Shown: positions 38,640 to 64,000 of the stretch, in pieces | Numbering within the stretch: the stretch's first letter is position 1 | Layout of the letters: each line of letters opens with the position of its first letter | Made by a program: the position numbers and the translations under genes | Notes under the pieces: generated by a model | The model's input: only the letters and a program-made list of their open reading frames with translations | Database searches by the model: none | What the model was told of the DNA's origin: nothing | Source: Merluccius polli | Lineage: Eukaryota > Chordata > Actinopteri > Gadiformes > Merlucciidae | DNA length: 64,000 nucleotides | NCBI GenBank assembly: GCA_030340625.1 | Contig: JAOPHQ010001148.1 | Coordinates: 5,001 to 69,000 of the forward strand | Direction: 5' to 3'

Positions 38640-38940
38640 TTAACCCTAACCCCCCCCCCCCACACACACACACACACACACACACACCCCTCGCATCATC
38701 CCCCATCTGCACTGCCGCTCGTCGCCGGTGTGTGTCCTGCAGCATCCGTCTGCATGCCCGGGGAACACGGTGGGCTTGGGCTCGGTTCTGGAGCAGCTGC
38801 ATCATCAGCATCAGCATCATCAGCATCAGCATCATCCGTCTGCGTGTTTACGTCCCCATTAGAGCGGATGTTTCGATGCAGCGTTGATGGTGCTGTGTAG
38901 GGTCGCCTGACTTTTCAAGAGCATCTGGAAGAGAGAGAGA

Positions 38941-38993
<53 letters not shown>

Positions 38994-39084
38994 CCGTCCT
39001 TTCCCCGTCGACCGTGAATGGACCTGCGCTTTCTCTGATTTTTTTTTCTTTCCTGCAGTCGTTTTCAGTCGTTTCAGGAAGAAG
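37889..39084. other. zp3 to mapk8ip2 intergenic region and mapk8ip2 leader
   Basis: Holds the zp3 poly(A) signal, a poly-C/(CA)n tract (38607-38688) interrupted by CTTAACCCTAACC, a short CATCAG repeat (about 38800-38835) and a (GA)n tract (38934-38991) inside the probable mapk8ip2 5' leader. No other gene is supported. Confidence 0.6.

Positions 39085-64000
<24,916 letters not shown>

Overview
The window is chromosomal DNA of a bony fish. Genes are intron-rich with GT-AG junctions, several have orthologues in the human 22q13.33 block, two encode liver-type egg-envelope (choriogenin) proteins, and the rest is dense in teleost-style DNA transposons, a Gmr1-like retrotransposon, tRNA-derived SINEs and very long (GT)n/(CA)n arrays. 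The species cannot be named from sequence alone.

Layout. 1-3.8 kb: 5' half of a carnitine palmitoyltransferase 1 gene (cpt1b by neighbourhood), minus strand, with a 1-bp frameshift in one exon and running off the left edge. 6.0-10.9 kb: complete 8-exon BTB/BACK/kelch gene, minus strand. 12.9-26.9 kb: complete 11-exon choline kinase beta gene (chkb), minus strand; its introns hold a degenerate Gmr1-like retrotransposon (integrase ahead of reverse transcriptase) and several terminal-inverted-repeat (TIR) elements. 27.9-29.1 kb: a non-autonomous hAT element. 29.7-33.4 kb (minus) and 34.6-37.9 kb (plus): a divergent pair of egg-envelope genes, a trefoil/ZP choriogenin-H (ZPB/ZP4-like) gene and a zp3 (choriogenin-L) gene, sharing a 1.2-kb intergenic stretch with TATA boxes and oestrogen-response-element-like sites. 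39.1-64.0 kb: 5' part of mapk8ip2 (JIP2), plus strand, three exons seen; its first intron contains a complete pepsinogen A gene on the opposite strand (45.1-48.4 kb), and its second intron a nested Harbinger pair, a 4.4-kb foldback element and smaller TIR elements.

The order cpt1 - chkb - mapk8ip2 matches the human CPT1B-CHKB-MAPK8IP2 block; the kelch gene, the choriogenin pair and the pepsinogen gene are additions within it. The transposon record is unusually readable: several insertions can be dated relative to each other because a second copy, or the other arm of a palindrome, preserves the uninterrupted site. Exon boundaries were worked out by hand from splice sites, reading phase and family conservation; promoters, UTRs and transposon superfamilies are inferences.
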